A model generated the notes under the pieces. The model searched no databases. It was given only the letters and a program-made list of their open reading frames with translations, and had not been told where the DNA came from. Below, piece by piece: positions 12,227 to 13,325 of a stretch of 13,325 nt of DNA; position 1 is the first letter of the stretch; each line of letters opens with the position of its first letter. Origin of the DNA: CAJXCL01 sp036011265. GTDB lineage: Bacteria; Nitrospinota; Nitrospinia; CAJXCL01. The position numbers were made by a program, and so were the translations under genes. The DNA is taken from the NCBI GenBank assembly GCA_036011265.1, contig DASCNB010000252.1:1-13325 (forward strand), given 5' to 3'.

Positions 12227-13325
12227 ATGAAAAAAGTGAAATTTTTAAAAACAGTTTGTGTTTTTTTTGTAACAATACTTTTTTGTTCTTATGCATACTC
12301 ATTTGAGCGAATTCATCCATCTGAGCTTACCTATAAACCAATTAATATAAACCCACCGGTCCCGGAAAAAACAACGCTGAAAAACGGGATGGTAATTTAT
12401 ACCCTGGAAGATCATGAGCTTCCCCTTTTCACTGTTCACGCTGTTATAAAAACCGGTGCCATTTATGAAGAAGAAAAGAAGACTGGATTAGCCTCCATGA
12501 CTGGTTCTGTAATGAGAGCAGGAGGGACCAAATCAATGACCTGGGAAGAGATGGACGAAAAACTGGAATTTATCGCGGGCTCTGTAGAAACTTCCATAGG
12601 CTCTGACTCCGGATCCGCAAGCCTTTCTGTTATGACAAAAGATATTGAAGAGGGCTTGAAGATTTTTTCCGATGTTCTGATGCATCCGGTTTTTGACCAG
12701 GGGAAAATTGATATTGCAAAGCATCAGGCAATTGAGGCGATCAGAAGAGAAAATGACAATCCCGGCCATGTGGCTCGTAGAGAATTCAAAAGGTTATTGT
12801 ACCGGGATCATCCTTATGGCCGCAAAACAACTATTGAATCAGTTTCGAGAATAACAAGGGAAGGTATGATAGAGTTCCATAAAAAATATTATCATCCAAA
12901 TAACGTCATGCTCGGTATTTCCGGTGATTTTAAAAAAGACGAAATACTGGATAAAATCCGATCAGTTTTTAAGGACTGGCAAAGGAAGGAAATTGATTTT
13001 CCTGAAGTGCCAGCGGTAAAAAAAGACCTTAGCAGGTCAGTCAATTATGTCTATAAAGACGTTAAACAATCGGTCATCCGCCTGGGGCATATGGGGCTTG
13101 ATTATAGAAACCCGGATCATTATGCCGTAATACTAATGAATTATATATTGGGTGGAGGTAGTTTTCAATCCAGAATGATGCAGGATATCAGAAATGACAG
13201 GGGACTCGCCTATTCTGTCTGGAGCTACTTTCAATTAGGTATGCGGGATATAGGCGTCTTTGCGTCAGGGTCAGGCACTAAATTACAATCTACAGTTACT
13301 GTTATCAGGCGAATGGAAGATATCA
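12227..13325 (+). CDS. M16-family peptidase-like protein lacking the zinc motif (3' end outside window)
   Basis: The frame is open from the ATG at 12227 to the window end (366 codons, no stop). The N-terminus is a signal peptide (KKVKFLKTV, then a hydrophobic core, cleavage near SYAYS-FERIH). The M16 fold is clear (LKNGMVIYTLEDHELPLFTV; FHKKYYHPNNVMLGISGDF). At the place of HxxEH the sequence is S90-M-T-G-S94, so zinc cannot be bound. The C-terminal lobe keeps a GGGSFQSRMMQDIRNDRGLAY stretch, the R/Y-type substrate-binding motif. This matches the non-catalytic partner in two-chain M16 enzymes (compare mitochondrial MPP alpha/beta and paired bacterial M16B genes). No Shine-Dalgarno is visible. 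It is 68 nt after the first M16 gene. Confidence 0.93.
   Translation, partial: MKKVKFLKTVCVFFVTILFCSYAYSFERIHPSELTYKPININPPVPEKTTLKNGMVIYTLEDHELPLFTVHAVIKTGAIYEEEKKTGLASMTGSVMRAGGTKSMTWEEMDEKLEFIAGSVETSIGSDSGSASLSVMTKDIEEGLKIFSDVLMHPVFDQGKIDIAKHQAIEAIRRENDNPGHVARREFKRLLYRDHPYGRKTTIESVSRITREGMIEFHKKYYHPNNVMLGISGDFKKDEILDKIRSVFKDWQRKEIDFPEVPAVKKDLSRSVNYVYKDVKQSVIRLGHMGLDYRNPDHYAVILMNYILGGGSFQSRMMQDIRNDRGLAYSVWSYFQLGMRDIGVFASGSGTKLQSTVTVIRRMEDI

Overview
The window looks like a stretch of AT-rich chromosome from a Gram-negative bacterium. It encodes an outer-membrane porin ending in a C-terminal aromatic residue, several Sec signal peptides, one likely lipoprotein and the GatCA route to Gln-tRNA or Asn-tRNA. 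A deltaproteobacterium-like or Nitrospinota-like host would fit, but I cannot fix the taxon from sequence alone. There is no integrase, transposase, CRISPR array or prophage module.

Region 1 (1-4120, minus strand) reads as one iron-linked operon. Under a Fur-box-like palindrome and a strong sigma-70-type promoter come an FTR1-family iron permease, a small exported helical protein whose GTG start overlaps the permease stop, a porin, and a GlcNAc/galactopyranose-mutase-like or protoporphyrinogen-oxidase-like FAD flavoprotein that runs off the left edge. Porin, periplasmic protein and permease together suggest a route for iron across both membranes. The role of the flavoenzyme is open.

Region 2 (4120-7200) holds small, separately transcribed genes with long spacers: a PilZ-domain protein and a stand-alone CheY-like receiver (plus strand), then a bacteriohemerythrin, a repeat-containing lipoprotein and a basic 109-aa hypothetical protein (minus strand). 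A gap-free 61-bp module (extended -10, leader and Shine-Dalgarno) occurs three times: before the lipoprotein, before the hemerythrin, and as an apparently orphaned, decayed copy between pilZ and the receiver gene.

Region 3 (7200-8570) holds a tRNA-Cys(GCA) on the minus strand and a 209-aa protein that is about 35% lysine and has no aromatic residue, with a long charged helix and a histone-H1-like tail.

Region 4 (8680-13325, plus strand) holds gatC and gatA (gatB is not adjacent) and two M16 peptidase-family genes. The first M16 protein carries the HxxEH zinc site. The second lacks it but carries the R/Y-type motif, so the two probably form an active/inactive pair in the periplasm. gatA and both M16 genes lack a visible Shine-Dalgarno sequence, and the first M16 gene may be transcribed without a leader.
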